Source of the DNA: an uncultured Eisenbergiella sp.
GTDB lineage: Bacteria > Bacillota > Clostridia > Lachnospirales > Lachnospiraceae
DNA length: 64,000 bases
Assembly (NCBI GenBank): GCA_910585455.1
Contig: CAJUEL010000014.1
Span: 38,400 to 102,399 of the forward strand
Reading direction: 5' to 3'
Shown here: piece by piece, positions 1-8,745 of the stretch
Layout: each line of letters begins with the position of its first letter
How positions within the stretch are numbered: the first letter of the stretch is position 1
Made by a program: the position numbers and the translations under genes
The notes under the pieces: model-generated
What the model was told of the DNA's origin: nothing
Databases searched by the model: none
What the model saw: only the letters and a program-made list of their open reading frames with translations

Positions 1-1
1 C

Positions 2-207
2 GGGGGAAGGGGACACGGAGGCAAAAGGGAGCGGCGGGCTGCAGGGCATATATTCCCGCCTGGACACGCTCTCGCTCGGGAAACCACGTAGCGGTACGTA
101 AGGCGTCAAAATACGCCGCCTAAGTACCGACACGGTTTCAACGGTCCTAGCAGAAACATATGCCCTGCAGCCCGCCGCTCCCTTTTGCCTCCGTGTCCCC
201 TTCCCCC
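2..207. repeat. Palindromic element A (perfect 50-bp inverted arms, shared core)
   Basis: Positions 2-51 and 158-207 are a perfect 50-bp inverted repeat. Between them, about 61-147 is an inverted, similar copy of the core found in element B (509-583 plus 726-740), including the small hairpin around TTAGGCGGCGT. Element A has no MITE in the core, so it acts as the empty site for the insertion in element B. The arms may continue left of the window, although base 1 does not pair with base 208. No coding potential is convincing here. Confidence 0.85.
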
Positions 208-379
208 AAACGCCGCTCCCTGCCGATCTCCACACAATCATTCGGTGAATACTTCATTGTAACGATCTCCAATGGCAGAATCAGAACTGCAAATACAATG
301 CGATACTCTCCATGCATCACATCGTATCAGGAAAAATTTTAAAAAGTCTGTAATTTTAAAGCATTTTTACAAACTTTTC

Positions 380-388
380 TGTTATACT
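380..388 (+). promoter_or_regulatory. Possible extended -10 promoter upstream of the first two-component system
   Basis: TGTTATACT fits an extended -10 (TG, one base, TATACT) in an AT-rich stretch (about 315-410). No good -35 box stands 17 bp upstream. If it is used, the transcript would run about 440 nt through palindromic element B before the regulator start at 831. The rest of 208-463 shows nothing else I can name. Confidence 0.4.
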
Positions 389-463
389 GAAAAAATCGGA
401 ATACAATCTACCTGCACTGTAGCAGAAATCAAATACATTTATCGGGGATATACAGAACTTCGC

Positions 464-789
464 CGCGCCGGGAGGTTTTGGAGGGAGCCGGGAAGGACAT
501 GTGTCCATGACCGGACCGTTAAAACCACGTCGGTACTTAGGCGGCGTATTTTGCCGCCTTATGTACCGCTACGTAGTTTTTCGGTTACTATTCAGACAGG
601 TCTGCGCGTTCACCGCGCAGACCGTGAGAAATAGTACCGGCAGCAGGCATCCGCCCCATCGCGTAGCGATTTTCATGGGCGGATGCAGTTACTATTCAGA
701 CTTGTCTGAATAGTAACGTTTTTCGAGCGAGAGCGTGTCCGGACAGGGATACATGTCCTTCCCGGCTCCCTCCAAAACCTCCCGGCGCG
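464..789. repeat. Palindromic element B (perfect 39-bp inverted arms), interrupted by a MITE
   Basis: 464-502 and 751-789 are a perfect 39-bp inverted repeat whose arm sequence is unrelated to that of element A. The interior shares element A's core in opposite orientation: the hairpin-forming stretch at about 527-583 and the end at about 726-740. The core is split by a 134-bp insertion with an 8-bp target duplication. The right arm ends about 40 bp before the response-regulator start, so the structure lies in that gene's leader if transcription starts upstream. Confidence 0.85.
584..717. mobile_element. MITE-like element, copy 1, with 8-bp target duplication
   Basis: A 134-bp non-coding element. 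It begins with GTTACTATTCAGAC and ends with the inverse GTCTGAATAGTAAC. At its right end the terminal sequence is doubled into a 30-bp near-perfect palindrome (688-717). Internal hairpins include GGTCTGCGCG against CGCGCAGACC. It is flanked by GTTTTTCG at 576-583 and 718-725, and element A shows a single related sequence (GTTTCCCG in the same orientation) at the equivalent point. A 134-bp copy in the opposite orientation lies at 15869-16002. It encodes no transposase, so movement would need one supplied elsewhere. Confidence 0.85.
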
Positions 790-830
790 TCAAAGCCTTC
801 CCTGTGCATCCCCGAAAAAGGAGGAATCCC

Positions 831-1508
831 ATGCGAATTCTGGTTATGGAGGACGACCGCGCGCTGTGTGACGCCATCGCTTACTGGCTGCGCGCACACA
901 AATATGAAGTGGACGAATGCCACGACGCTGCGGAAGGCGACTTTTACCGGAAGGAAGGCAGCTACGACTGCATCCTGTTAGACCGCATGCTGCCCGGCAT
1001 GGACGGCATTTCGCTGCTAAAGAAAATGCGCGCCGAAAAAGACCGCACCCCGGTCATCATCATCACCGCCCTCGGCACGCTCTCCGACAAGCTGACGGGA
1101 CTGGATGGCGGTGCGGACGACTATCTGGTCAAGCCCTTTGAAATGGAGGAGCTGGAGGCCCGCATCCGCAGCGTCACCAGGCGGCACTTCGGCACGGACC
1201 CTGTCAGCGCGTTAAGCTATGGCGATCTGACCTATGATCCGGAGGAGCTTAAGCTTTCCGGTCCCGGCGGCTGCATGGTTCTCTCCAAAAAAGAGGGACT
1301 GGTCATGGAAACCTTCCTGCTGTCCGCCGGAAAAACCCTTTCCCGGGAAGCGATCCAAAACCGCGTCTGGGGACTGTACAGCGATGTGGAACAGACCAAT
1401 CTGGACAACTACATCCATTTTTTGAGAAAAAGGCTCAAAGGCCTGCAGAGCACTACAAAAATAGCCAACGTCTGGGGCGTCGGCTATCGGATGGAGGAAA
1501 CGGAATAA
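831..1508 (+). CDS. OmpR-family response regulator
   Basis: A 225-residue two-component response regulator. The N-terminal receiver has the acidic pair in MEDD (residues 7-9), the phospho-acceptor Asp51 in LLDRMLPG and the conserved Lys near residue 100 in YLVKPF. The C-terminal third is a winged-helix DNA-binding domain ending in a typical WGVGYRME. The start is chosen at 831 because AAGGAGG lies six bases upstream; an upstream in-frame start at 735 would run through the palindromic arm. The stop directly abuts the kinase start at 1509, so the two are co-translated. The regulated genes are not evident from the neighbourhood. Confidence 0.93.
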   Translation: MRILVMEDDRALCDAIAYWLRAHKYEVDECHDAAEGDFYRKEGSYDCILLDRMLPGMDGISLLKKMRAEKDRTPVIIITALGTLSDKLTGLDGGADDYLVKPFEMEELEARIRSVTRRHFGTDPVSALSYGDLTYDPEELKLSGPGGCMVLSKKEGLVMETFLLSAGKTLSREAIQNRVWGLYSDVEQTNLDNYIHFLRKRLKGLQSTTKIANVWGVGYRMEETE

Positions 1509-2807
1509 ATGATCAAAAAGCTTCACCGGAAACTGACCCTGCTGTGCAGCATTTTCACCTCTGCTATCCTTTTATGTATGTCGGGCATTTTCCTTTTTGA
1601 ATCGGAACGCAGCCAGCGGGAAAACAGCTTTCTCTCCTTTACGGCGGACATGAATTCCCTGCTGGTAAGCCTTGAGGAACAGACTGTTTTGTCCCACTCC
1701 TGGCTTCGAAAAATGGAAAACGGAAAATATCGCATTTATCTGCTGGACAACGGCAGACCGCTTTTGTTCAACGCCCTCTCCCTTTCCAGGCAGGAGCAAA
1801 ACCTGATCGACGCTGCGCTCTCCCACTATGAAAAGCTGCAGCCCTCTCTGGACATGCCAAACAGCTTTCACGCCGTTCATGCCGAGTTTGCCTGGTCAGG
1901 GAAAAAAGGGGATGAGTGCGCCCTTTCCGCCGCCACTCATTATATCAGCTGCATGACCTGGCTAAAGAGAAGCGTGCCGGTCACCGCCGTGGTGCTTTCG
2001 CCACAGGATCAGCTGACAAAACACCTTACCTTTCAGCGCCTTTTCATCCTCGCGCTGGTCCTGACCGGCTTTGCCGCCTTTTTTATCTTTTCCTGGTTCT
2101 TTACAGGGAAATTGCTAAAGCCTGTGCAGGAAAGCCAGCGGCGGCAGATAGAATTTATCGCTTCCGCTTCCCATGAGCTGCGCACGCCCCTTTCGGTCAT
2201 TCTCGCTTCTGTCAGCGCCTGCGAGGTCGCGCCGCCAAAAGACCACGCCCGTTTCTTTTCCTCCATCAAAAGGGAAGGGAAACGGATGCAGGGACTTCTT
2301 GCAGACCTGCTCCTTCTGGCAAATGAAAAAAGCGCTCTGACCGATCTGGCAAAAGCGCCTGCCGATCTGGAAACACTGCTTTTGAATCTGTACGAAAGCT
2401 TTGAAGTGATCGCAAAAAAGGAGCAGCTGTCCCTTTCCGTCAATCTGCCGGAAAGAGAGCTGCCCCCCTGTCAGTGTGATGCAGAAAAAATTACGCAGGT
2501 TTTATCCATATTTTTGCAAAATGCCGTCAGCTATACGCCCGCAGGCGGCTCTGTCTGCCTGGGCGCACATCAGGAAGGAAAGCGCATCCTCCTCTTCGTT
2601 TCGGATACCGGTCATGGCATTTCGGATGCCGATAAAAAAATGATCTTTGAGCGCTTCTACCGGGGCGAGCGGGCGCACAGCCAAAAGGACCATTTTGGAC
2701 TGGGACTGTGTATCGCCGCTGACATCGCAAAGGCCCACCGGGGACAGATCACCGTTGCTGACAACCAACCGTCCGGAAGCATATTTACGCTGCATCTGCC
2801 CTTGTGA
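1509..2807 (+). CDS. Sensor histidine kinase, partner of the upstream regulator
   Basis: A 432-residue membrane sensor kinase. Transmembrane helices at about 9-30 and 178-199 enclose an extracytoplasmic sensor of about 145 residues that I do not recognise. The HisKA box SHELRTPL places the phosphorylated histidine at residue 222. The ATPase domain shows the N box (QNAVSYTP), the G1 box (DTGHGIS) and the G2 box (GLGLCIA). It starts at the base after the regulator stop, a standard regulator-kinase operon. It is convergent with the second kinase at 2925; the 117 bp between them contain no strong terminator that I can see. Confidence 0.92.
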   Translation: MIKKLHRKLTLLCSIFTSAILLCMSGIFLFESERSQRENSFLSFTADMNSLLVSLEEQTVLSHSWLRKMENGKYRIYLLDNGRPLLFNALSLSRQEQNLIDAALSHYEKLQPSLDMPNSFHAVHAEFAWSGKKGDECALSAATHYISCMTWLKRSVPVTAVVLSPQDQLTKHLTFQRLFILALVLTGFAAFFIFSWFFTGKLLKPVQESQRRQIEFIASASHELRTPLSVILASVSACEVAPPKDHARFFSSIKREGKRMQGLLADLLLLANEKSALTDLAKAPADLETLLLNLYESFEVIAKKEQLSLSVNLPERELPPCQCDAEKITQVLSIFLQNAVSYTPAGGSVCLGAHQEGKRILLFVSDTGHGISDADKKMIFERFYRGERAHSQKDHFGLGLCIAADIAKAHRGQITVADNQPSGSIFTLHLPL

Positions 2808-2924
2808 TCCCAGCTCTCGGACAGCGGCATTGTGCGTTTGTGCGCACTCGTTCTCCAGACAGCCACATATACGGTCGCGCGCATTTATCTTTCATATGCC
2901 ATCATTGTCAGGTTCCGCCGGCTG

Positions 2925-5597
2925 TCATGGCGAACCGCGCAGGACATCTCTCGCCGCCTGTCCGTCAGGCCGCTTCTCCATACAGGGAAAGGTGACCAAA
3001 ACCTTGAACAGATCGCCGTCCAGATAGATTTCAAACTTTCCGTTTTGCAGCTCGGTCAGATTTTTGGCGATGGAAAGCCCCAGACCGCTGCCCTCTGTGC
3101 TGCGGGAGATATCGCCGCGGATGAAGCGCTCCGTCAGCTCCGCCGCGTCGATGTTCAGCGCCTGGGCGGAAATATTTTTCATGGAAAATACGGCATACCG
3201 CTTTCCCGCGATTTCCATTTCCCGGATATCCAGATAGACCCGCGTTCCCTCCAGCGCATATTTGTACGTGTTGGAAAACAGATTTTCCACAACCCGCCAG
3301 ATCCGTCTGGAATCCGCCTCGATATAGACCGGCCCATCCGGCGTATTGAGCACCATTTCCAGACACTTTTCCTGAAATTTGTCAGAAAACTCTCCGCAGG
3401 TCTGATTCACAAGCTCGGCAAAATTGAGCCGCTCCATCTGCAGGGAAATATTCCCCGAGGTGATCTTGGAAGCCTCCACCAGATCGTCCGTAAGCTGCTT
3501 TAGCCGCTGGGATTTGGCATCCAGCACCTGAATATAGCCCAGGATCCGCTCATCCTCGATTTTTTCCCGTTTTAAAAGGTTGACAAAATTAATGATGGAG
3601 GTCAGCGGCGTCTTGATGTCGTGGGAAACATTGGTGATCAGATCGGCCTTTAAGCGCTCGTCCTTCATGCTCTGCTCCACAGCGGTTTTAATGCCTTCTC
3701 CGATGCCGTTTACCGCCTCCGCCAGCTCCCGGTTTTCCCCATGCAGTCCCTTTTCTTCAATTTTCAGTTCAAAATCTCCATGCCGGATGCGCTTCGTGCG
3801 CTCCACGATCTCCCAGAGCGCCTTTTTCTCCCGGTACAAAACCAGAATCGCCGCCACGTCGATCACCGCCGCCGCCAGAATGCCGGGAATATCAAAGCCG
3901 CCCAGAATCAGATTTGACAGCACGATCACAATAAAGGGCACAAGGCTCCTCGTCAGAATATGGCTGTTATCATACAGGGAAAGCATCGTCTTTCCGAACC
4001 GGATGCCAAACCGCCTGATCCAGGAATTGGACCACAGCGTATGGGTTTTGCTGCGCCGCACCAGACTCAGATAGAAAAACACAAAAACATAATCCCAAAA
4101 CAGCGAAAGCCCCCCTGCCGCCAGCGGAAGCCACAGGCTGTATCGCGCATCGGCCCATGTGGAAACGCAAAAAACATAGCCCAGTCCGGCGCCTGCCCAG
4201 ATTGCGCCATTTCCCAAAAGGGCGCACACAAAAAACGGCTCCGTCGGCATCCGGTCCGCCCTGCGCAGCACAATCCGGTAGCCTTTTTTATCCTCCTCCT
4301 CTTCTCTTCCCTCATAACAGGTCAGCCGGACGAGCAAAAACAGGCTCAGCACCGTTGCCAAAAGAAATGCTGCCACCACATATTTATAAAAAGGCATCAC
4401 TCTGCTATAGGCCTCCTGTGCCATGCGCAGACCGTCCTGCATCGGATAAGAGGTATCCACTCCAATCCAGGCATGTGTGTTGTCTCCGAAGGCATACTGA
4501 TAATTGCCGATTTCCTGTTTCATCTGCTCCGCATTGATGTCGGTATTCGTGGTGATTTCCGCCCGGTCCGCATTATAGGCGATATAGCTTCCAAAGCCTG
4601 CAAAGCGTTCCGTAATCTCCTCCGGCGTTTTCCCTGTAAAGTCTTCCTCCAGATTTGACAAATACAGCGTTTGTCCATTCACAGACATCCGATAGCAATA
4701 CCGGATATTCGTCCGCTCCGGCGCATGGGCATTTTTATTTTCCCAATATTCTGTAGCATTATAAAAAAGTTCCTTGGAGGTAGTCTTTAAGTCCTCCCGA
4801 AGCTGCACATATTCCTGCACATTGGAAGCGTACTCAGCCAGATCCCAATTGTCCACCGACAAATACCGGGGAACGAGCACCTGAAGCTCCAGAATCTCGG
4901 AATCCTCCACATACAGACCGACTTCCTCCGCACGGCGCTGATATTCCTCCCTGGTGGAGGGGAGCTCATTGATCATGCGCAGCGACAGAGACTGCTGTTC
5001 CTCTTCCTCCTGTTCCCTCCGCGCATATTGTGCAAATTCCTTCAGCAGCACATTCTGCTCTTCTCCGCTTATATTGATATTCTCATATATATTTCCATAT
5101 AGCTCTCTTTCCTGGTTGATCGCAGAAAGAGCCCCCAGCCCGAATTCAAACCAGCAGTTCAGCTCCTGCTCCGTGCCGCAGACCGTTTCCGTCACAAAAC
5201 CGTAATTTCCCCATTTCACCAGATCGTCCAGGTAAAAACGGGCTGTTACCGTTTCCTCGTACAGCTCCTCCTGCCGGTGCGCATACTCTACAATATCGAT
5301 TATTTTCTGGCCGTTATAGGCGCCGTTCGTCTCCAGCTGGCTTTTGATCACCGCCATGCGCGTAATGCCCCTGACCTCTTCCTCCAGAATGGCCTGAAAC
5401 AGTCTGGAGGCCTCAAAGGTATTTCGTTTTTCAAAGGGATCGATCGTCTGCCTGTATTGATTTCCGTTTATCTCCACCTCGATGGAGGAATTGCAGTACA
5501 GCGTGACGAACGCCGCCACCATAACTGCCACTAACAAACGCCGCAGAACGATCAAAAACTGCCGTTTTGCCCTGCTCATGACCAGATGCTTTTTCAT
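2925..5597 (-). CDS. Large multi-pass sensor histidine kinase
   Basis: An 890-residue kinase, about twice the usual length. A transmembrane helix at about 16-34 is followed by an extracellular region of about 370 residues. Four further hydrophobic segments follow at about 405-425, 454-480, 487-512 and 551-590. A short linker then leads to a HisKA domain with His659 in SHDIKTPLTS. The ATPase domain shows an N box (ENLFSNTYKYA) and a GSGLGLSIAK box. The start has GGGGAGG upstream. It lies 29 bp after its cognate regulator. The multi-helix transmembrane section resembles kinases common in Clostridia; the ligand is unknown. Confidence 0.9.
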   Translation of the reverse strand: MKKHLVMSRAKRQFLIVLRRLLVAVMVAAFVTLYCNSSIEVEINGNQYRQTIDPFEKRNTFEASRLFQAILEEEVRGITRMAVIKSQLETNGAYNGQKIIDIVEYAHRQEELYEETVTARFYLDDLVKWGNYGFVTETVCGTEQELNCWFEFGLGALSAINQERELYGNIYENINISGEEQNVLLKEFAQYARREQEEEEQQSLSLRMINELPSTREEYQRRAEEVGLYVEDSEILELQVLVPRYLSVDNWDLAEYASNVQEYVQLREDLKTTSKELFYNATEYWENKNAHAPERTNIRYCYRMSVNGQTLYLSNLEEDFTGKTPEEITERFAGFGSYIAYNADRAEITTNTDINAEQMKQEIGNYQYAFGDNTHAWIGVDTSYPMQDGLRMAQEAYSRVMPFYKYVVAAFLLATVLSLFLLVRLTCYEGREEEEDKKGYRIVLRRADRMPTEPFFVCALLGNGAIWAGAGLGYVFCVSTWADARYSLWLPLAAGGLSLFWDYVFVFFYLSLVRRSKTHTLWSNSWIRRFGIRFGKTMLSLYDNSHILTRSLVPFIVIVLSNLILGGFDIPGILAAAVIDVAAILVLYREKKALWEIVERTKRIRHGDFELKIEEKGLHGENRELAEAVNGIGEGIKTAVEQSMKDERLKADLITNVSHDIKTPLTSIINFVNLLKREKIEDERILGYIQVLDAKSQRLKQLTDDLVEASKITSGNISLQMERLNFAELVNQTCGEFSDKFQEKCLEMVLNTPDGPVYIEADSRRIWRVVENLFSNTYKYALEGTRVYLDIREMEIAGKRYAVFSMKNISAQALNIDAAELTERFIRGDISRSTEGSGLGLSIAKNLTELQNGKFEIYLDGDLFKVLVTFPCMEKRPDGQAARDVLRGSP

Positions 5598-5626
5598 ACG
5601 GACCTCCCCGCCAGCCGCCTGCCCCT

Positions 5627-6325
5627 TTAGCCCGGCTGCTTTTCAATCTTGTATCCGACCCCCCAGACCACCTTTAAATAGCGCGGCTCCTTCGGATTGA
5701 TCTCTATTTTTTCCCGGATATGGCGGATGTGCACCGCCACCGTGTTATCCGCTCCGATCGCCTCTTCCTCCCAGATGCTTTCATAGATCTGATCGATGGA
5801 AAAGACCCTGCCTTGATTTTTTACCAAAAGCAGCAGAATATTGTACTCGATGGGCGTCAGCTTCACCGGCTCGTCGTCCACCGTCACTTCCTTCGTTTCG
5901 TCGTTGATCACCAGCCCGCCGGCCTTGAACACCGCATTATTTTCCGTGTTCAGATTCCCCAGCTTCGTATAACGGCGCAGCTGGGATTTCACCCGCGCCA
6001 CCAGCTCCAGCGGATTAAAGGGCTTGGTCACGTAGTCGTCAGCGCCGATATTCAAACCAAGAATTTTATCCGCGTCCTCCGACTTCGCCGAAAGAATGAT
6101 GATCGGAATGCTGCTGTACTCCCGGATCTTTAACGTGGCATGAATGCCGTCCAGCTTCGGCATCATCACATCGATGATCATAAGCTGAATATCATTGCTT
6201 TTTAAGGCGTGGATGGCCTGCTCCCCGTCATACGCCCGGATCACATGATACCCCTCCTGCAGCAGATAGATTTCAATCGCCTCCACAATTTCCTTATCGT
6301 CGTCACATACCAGAATATTGGTCAT
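5627..6325 (-). CDS. OmpR-family response regulator, partner of the 890-residue kinase
   Basis: A 232-residue regulator. The receiver has CDDD (residues 7-10), phospho-acceptor Asp52 in IIDVMMPKLDG and YVTKPF with the conserved Lys. The C-terminal winged helix ends with WGVGYKIEKQ. The start at 6325 is preferred over the longer frame (6373) because the receiver begins exactly there and a purine-rich GGGGAAGGGAAG precedes it. It is first in a two-gene operon with the kinase. The subgroup resembles VanR-like regulators of Clostridia, but nothing nearby links it to vancomycin resistance. Confidence 0.92.
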   Translation of the reverse strand: MTNILVCDDDKEIVEAIEIYLLQEGYHVIRAYDGEQAIHALKSNDIQLMIIDVMMPKLDGIHATLKIREYSSIPIIILSAKSEDADKILGLNIGADDYVTKPFNPLELVARVKSQLRRYTKLGNLNTENNAVFKAGGLVINDETKEVTVDDEPVKLTPIEYNILLLLVKNQGRVFSIDQIYESIWEEEAIGADNTVAVHIRHIREKIEINPKEPRYLKVVWGVGYKIEKQPG

Positions 6326-6501
6326 CTTCCCTTCCCCCTGTCTTTCCCTCGCTGTCACAAGAAACTGCCGCATTTTAAAGCAATTCCTTCTATTCTATAA
6401 AACCATATAAAAATGAATCTCCGATCATGAACTTTCTTAAGTCTTTATTAAATTCGCTCAATGTGTCCCGGTCAATGTGGTGTTGGGCAGGCACTGTAAC
6501 C

Positions 6502-7365
6502 TCACCGCAGCATCAAAAAAGCGCCGAAGTTCCCGCGCTTTCCTTTGCTCGCCCGGTGGGAAAACAGATAATCCGGGTTTTCACAGGTGCACAGGTCCGT
6601 CACGCAGATGTGCTCCCGCAAAAGCCCCGCCGCCAACAGCACCGCCTCGTTCGCCTTCCACAAATCCAGCTGATACCTGTCATCCCTTCCCTTCGCCACA
6701 ATTTCCTCCGGGTTCACAAAGGCATATTTCTCCTGTGAAAACAGCTCCCGGAAGGGCTCCGCCACATCTTTTCCCACCTCATAGCAGTCCTGGCAGATGG
6801 AGGGACCGATCGCCGCAAGCAGCTCTTCCGGACGGCTTCCGTATTCCCTCTCCATCGTCTCTGCCGTCACCCTTCCCATTTCCGCCACCGTACCGCGCCA
6901 GCCGGAGTGGGAACAGCCGATCGCCCGGTGCACGGGATCCACGAACAGGAGGGGCACACAGTCCGCATAAAAGGTGGACAATATCAGCCCCGGCACATTC
7001 GTCACCAGTCCGTCCACATCCTGATAATCCTTCGGGCGCACCACGCCCTTTCCCCGGTCCGCCTCCGACACCACGCGCACATTCGTCGTATGGGTCTGGT
7101 CAGAGCACACAAAAGCATCCGCTCCTGTTCCGAAAATCTGCGCCGTCCGCCGGAAATTTTCATCCACTGCCGCCTTATCATCCCCGCGCATATAGCTGTA
7201 ATTCATGGTGGAAAACATCCCCGTGCTCACACCGCCCAGCCGTGTGCTGATCATATGCGTGACGATCCCGGTCCCTGAAAGCATCAGGTACGTCAGATAT
7301 TCCAAATCGCCCTTCCGGTTCACACACAGCCCGGATCCCCCATTTTTCTTCCTGATCAGTTCCAT
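6502..7365 (-). CDS. pgeF: Laccase-domain purine nucleoside phosphorylase (YfiH/PgeF family)
   Basis: A 287-residue protein of the YfiH/DUF152 family. Members phosphorolyse adenosine, guanosine and inosine, and in some bacteria are linked to peptidoglycan fidelity. The metal and catalytic residues are visible: the His in IVTHMISTRLGG, the Cys in FYADCVPLL and the His in GCSHSGWRG. The length is normal. It follows yraN in the rnhB-yraN direction, after a stem-loop-rich gap (7380-7503). The start has only a weak AAGGA close to the ATG, so a slightly different start is possible. Confidence 0.88.
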   Translation of the reverse strand: MELIRKKNGGSGLCVNRKGDLEYLTYLMLSGTGIVTHMISTRLGGVSTGMFSTMNYSYMRGDDKAAVDENFRRTAQIFGTGADAFVCSDQTHTTNVRVVSEADRGKGVVRPKDYQDVDGLVTNVPGLILSTFYADCVPLLFVDPVHRAIGCSHSGWRGTVAEMGRVTAETMEREYGSRPEELLAAIGPSICQDCYEVGKDVAEPFRELFSQEKYAFVNPEEIVAKGRDDRYQLDLWKANEAVLLAAGLLREHICVTDLCTCENPDYLFSHRASKGKRGNFGAFLMLR

Positions 7366-7379
7366 TCCTTATACCCCAT

Positions 7380-7503
7380 GATTCCGCTTTACGGAATCTC
7401 AAATCCGTGCGAAGAATGCCTGTTTTTCAAGGCATTCTTCTGCGTGAAGCTTTAGATTTTCTTGGGCGGCGTCTTTTGGACGCCTTAGAAAATCTCTTCA
7501 CGC
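7380..7503. repeat. Cluster of three stem-loops, one sharing the palindromic-element core
   Basis: Three consecutive inverted repeats: ATTCCG/CGGAAT at about 7381-7397, GAAGAATGCCT/AGGCATTCTTC at about 7411-7440, and a long stem from about 7444 to 7503 with GTGAAG/CTTCAC outside and AGATTTTCTT/TTAGAAAATCT inside. The tip of the last stem (GGCGGCGTCTTTTGGACGCC) matches the hairpin tip in palindromic elements A and B. It covers the yraN stop codon and could end or stabilise that transcript. Confidence 0.65.
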
Positions 7504-7856
7504 TATGTCCGATAATCAAAGGCATTCTGAATCCACTGCACGCTCTCCCCGCAGACCGCGACCACATCAAACCGCACACCGCCATCTCTGCAGGCAGGAT
7601 GCCGGTACAGATAATAATCCGCGCACCTGCAGATTTTCCTCTGCTTTCCTGCATCCACCGCTTCCAGCGCGCTTCCAAAAGCTGTATCCCTGCGATATTT
7701 CACCTCAACAAAACACAGGCACCCCTCATGAAACCCGATAATATCAATCTCTCCCTGCCTGCACCTGAAATTCCGCTCCAGAACCCGCATTCCCTGCGCC
7801 TCCAGATACCGCACCGCCGCTTCCTCCCAGGAGTCTCCCACCTGTCTCTTATTCAT
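7503..7856 (-). CDS. yraN: YraN-family nuclease-fold protein
   Basis: A 117-residue UPF0102 protein with a PD-(D/E)XK-like restriction-endonuclease fold. The conserved signature is GEIDII followed by CFVEVKYR, which contains the Asp and the Glu-x-Lys of the fold. The length is typical. It overlaps the 3' end of rnhB by 8 bp, the usual order in Firmicutes. No biochemical role is established for most members. Confidence 0.9.
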   Translation of the reverse strand: MNKRQVGDSWEEAAVRYLEAQGMRVLERNFRCRQGEIDIIGFHEGCLCFVEVKYRRDTAFGSALEAVDAGKQRKICRCADYYLYRHPACRDGGVRFDVVAVCGESVQWIQNAFDYRT

Positions 7857-8619
7857 CCCCTGTCCTCACTACCCGACTTAAAAAGCTCCGCCGGTGGATG
7901 GGGGTCGGACCGAACTTCCGAAGCGCCTCCAGATGGGCGGCCGCCCCGTAGCCCTTATTGGCAGCAAAGCCGTATTCCGGATACAGCGCGTCATACTCCT
8001 CCATCAGCCGGTCCCTGGTCACCTTCGCCACGATGCTCGCCGCCGCGATGGACACGCTCTGGGCATCCCCCTTGATGATGGGCACCTGCCGGATCGAAAT
8101 GCCGGGAATCGTCACCGCATCGTTCAAAAGCACATCCGGCGTTGGCACAAGCTTCCCGATCGCCTCCCGCATCGCCTCATAGGTGGCCTGCAGAATATTG
8201 ATCTCATCGATCCGCTTTGGGTCCACAAATCCCAGACCCACGGACACCGCCTCTTTCATGATCACATCGTAAAGCTCCTCCCGCTTTTTGGCAGAGAGCT
8301 GCTTGGAATCATTTAAATACAAAATCTGACAGTCCTTCGGCAAAATCACCGCGCCCGCCACCACGGGGCCCGCAAGCGGTCCTCTGCCCACCTCATCGAT
8401 GCCGCAGATATACCCCAGGCTTTCGTACTCCCGCTCAAAGCGCTTCATCTGCCAGGTCCGCCGCTTTTCTGCCTCCAGCGCATCCAGTCTCCTCTGCGCC
8501 TTTTTGCATTCCGCCTGCACGCCGCTTCTTTCATCCAGCCTGTACTGCCCGATCAGCGCTTCCAGCTCTTCCGGAGCGGACGCTGCAAATTTGTCCCTGA
8601 TTTCTCCTATCTTCTCCAT
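7849..8619 (-). CDS. rnhB: Ribonuclease HII
   Basis: A 256-residue enzyme that nicks RNA-DNA hybrids 5' of ribonucleotides in duplex DNA. The core starts near GIDEVGRGPLAGPVV, holding the first two catalytic acidic residues, and continues through LNDSKQLSAKKRE and GYGAAAHLEAL. It carries the extra N-terminal helical domain usual in Firmicutes RNase HII. The start at 8619 has CGGAGG five bases upstream; the longer frame from 8739 includes the hairpin at 8654-8691 and is unlikely. It overlaps yraN. Confidence 0.95.
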   Translation of the reverse strand: MEKIGEIRDKFAASAPEELEALIGQYRLDERSGVQAECKKAQRRLDALEAEKRRTWQMKRFEREYESLGYICGIDEVGRGPLAGPVVAGAVILPKDCQILYLNDSKQLSAKKREELYDVIMKEAVSVGLGFVDPKRIDEINILQATYEAMREAIGKLVPTPDVLLNDAVTIPGISIRQVPIIKGDAQSVSIAAASIVAKVTRDRLMEEYDALYPEYGFAANKGYGAAAHLEALRKFGPTPIHRRSFLSRVVRTGDE

Positions 8620-8653
8620 GGCGTCCTCCGTTTCTGTTCCGCGTAAATATGAC

Positions 8654-8691
8654 CGGACAGCCGCACCTGCACCAATGCCCGGCGGCTGTCC
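8654..8691. terminator. Stem-loop between lepB and rnhB
   Basis: GGACAGCCG and CGGCTGTCC form a 9-bp perfect stem around a 20-base loop, upstream of rnhB and downstream of lepB (stop at 8746). There is no T-tract on the minus strand, so this is more likely an mRNA processing or stabilising hairpin than an intrinsic terminator. Confidence 0.4.
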
Positions 8692-8745
8692 CAAAAGACA
8701 CAAATCCCTGCAACACAAAACGGTGTTGCACTCTATCACAGAACC

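Noticed and set aside
2..207. CRISPR array
   Set aside because: The repeats are inverted and not regularly spaced; no cas genes are in the window.
272..713. Plus-strand frames in the first 700 bases
   Set aside because: They cross palindromic arms, the MITE and an AT-rich spacer, with no ribosome binding site or recognisable domain.
2925..6325. VanRS-type vancomycin resistance
   Set aside because: The regulator resembles VanR-like proteins but no vanH, vanA/B or vanX-type gene is present.
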